Shown piece by piece: positions 63,547-64,000 of a DNA stretch of 64,000 bases. Numbering within the stretch: position 1 is the stretch's first letter; every line of letters starts with the position of its first letter. The notes below the pieces were generated by a model. That model was not told the origin of the DNA and did not search any database. It saw only the letters and a list, made by a program, of their open reading frames with translations. This DNA is from Nocardioidaceae bacterium (GTDB lineage Bacteria; Actinomycetota; Actinomycetes; Propionibacteriales; Nocardioidaceae): contig CP076053.1 of assembly GCA_018672315.1 (NCBI GenBank), positions 3,149,827 to 3,213,826 on the forward strand. Direction: 5' to 3'. The position numbers and the translations under genes are program-made.

Positions 63547-64000
63547 GTGACCGAGGCGATCGCCCTCATCGCAGCCGTGCTGCTCATCGTGGCCTGCGGC
63601 ATCTTCGTCGCGGCCGAGTTCGCCTTCGTCACCGTCGACCGCAACGCCGTCGACCGTGCCGTGGACGACAACGTCAAGGGCGCCGACGGTGTCCAGACCG
63701 CGCTGCGCCAGCTGTCCACCCAGCTCTCCGGCGCGCAGGTCGGCATCACGATCACGAACCTCGCCATCGGGTTCCTCGCCGAGCCCGCGCTCGCCGGCCT
63801 GCTGTCGGGGCCGCTGACCGCGCTCGGTGTGCCCGACAGCTCGGTGCGCGGCATCGCCCTGCTGGTGGGCCTGGTGCTGGCGACGTTCCTCACCATGATC
63901 TTCGGCGAGCTGGTCCCCAAGAACATCGCGATCGCCGCCCCCCTCGCGACCGCCCGCGCCACCCAGGGGCCCCAGCGCCTCTTCACGGCGGTGATGGCGC
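63547..64000 (+). CDS. CNNM/CBS hemolysin-family protein, 5' part
   Basis: A gene that runs off the window; 151 codons are visible. GTG 63547 gives MTEAIALIAAVLLIVACGIF, a first membrane helix, then VAAEFAFVTVDRNAVDRAV, QLSGAQVGITITNLAIGFLA and MIFGELVPKNIAIAAP. These are the marks of the DUF21/CNNM domain of the TlyC/CorC-like family, linked to magnesium or cobalt transport. CBS and CorC_HlyC domains would follow outside the window. Confidence 0.88.
   Translation, partial: MTEAIALIAAVLLIVACGIFVAAEFAFVTVDRNAVDRAVDDNVKGADGVQTALRQLSTQLSGAQVGITITNLAIGFLAEPALAGLLSGPLTALGVPDSSVRGIALLVGLVLATFLTMIFGELVPKNIAIAAPLATARATQGPQRLFTAVMA

Overview
The window is high-GC actinobacterial chromosome, most likely from the Nocardioidaceae (Nocardioides or a close relative). 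The evidence is the GC-rich codon use with frequent GTG starts, the gene order, the actinobacterial LexA boxes and the many genes that start directly at a -10 hexamer (leaderless). I saw no insertion sequence, prophage, CRISPR array, rRNA or tRNA. Several blocks keep the order known from mycobacteria: dut-DUF3710-OB-DUF3159-ceoC/ceoB-APC permease-RNA methyltransferase, then dxs, a PAC2 protein, fadA2/fabG4/htdX, dapF-hflX, and lexA-LysM-nrdR.

Layout. 1-8.3 kb: tail of dut, three small conserved genes, two TrkA/RCK potassium regulators facing a KimA-type potassium importer, a 5-methyluridine RNA methyltransferase and an unknown coiled-coil membrane protein. 8.4-12.1 kb: aconitase and a TauE/SafE exporter preceded by a possible 9-codon leader peptide. 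12.2-23.6 kb: the most distinctive part, four copies of a two-gene module. In each copy a two-TM protein with an extracytoplasmic propeller-like domain comes first and overlaps a SigE-family ECF sigma gene. The copies are separated by an alpha/beta hydrolase, YjbQ, a small unknown protein with a perfect SOS box, an SDR and a NUDIX hydrolase. 23.6-31.5 kb: SMP-30-like protein, dxs, a gluzincin-type lipoprotein, PAC2, TesB and an M23 peptidase with FG-GAP-like repeats. 31.5-37.6 kb: htdX-like, fabG4 and a divergent thiolase, then ald, a coupled unknown gene and a TetR regulator. 38.4-45.7 kb: LigB-type ligase divergent from an AlkA-like glycosylase, a phospholipase D-family protein, dapF, hflX, SRPBCC and DUF2256/DUF3253. 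45.8-51.3 kb: DinG-like helicase and a Tat-exported phosphatase pair. 51.4-59.9 kb: lexA and a LysM gene around three SOS boxes, a 3-kb insertion of secreted and membrane genes, then nrdR-nrdJ with candidate NrdR boxes. 60-64 kb: amidohydrolase, matrixin-like protease, mismatch-specific glycosylase and the start of a CNNM/CBS hemolysin-family gene that runs off the end.

Themes. DNA repair and SOS genes recur (lexA, LysM division gene, the SOS-boxed unknown, ligase, two glycosylases, a DinG-like helicase, class II ribonucleotide reductase). The four sigma modules suggest local duplication of an envelope-sensing regulatory pair. Two DNA-level patterns cut across genes: TANNNT hexamers 6-7 bases before start codons, and recurrent CGTACG/GTACGC in all reading frames, which pulls in the otherwise rare valine codon GTA.
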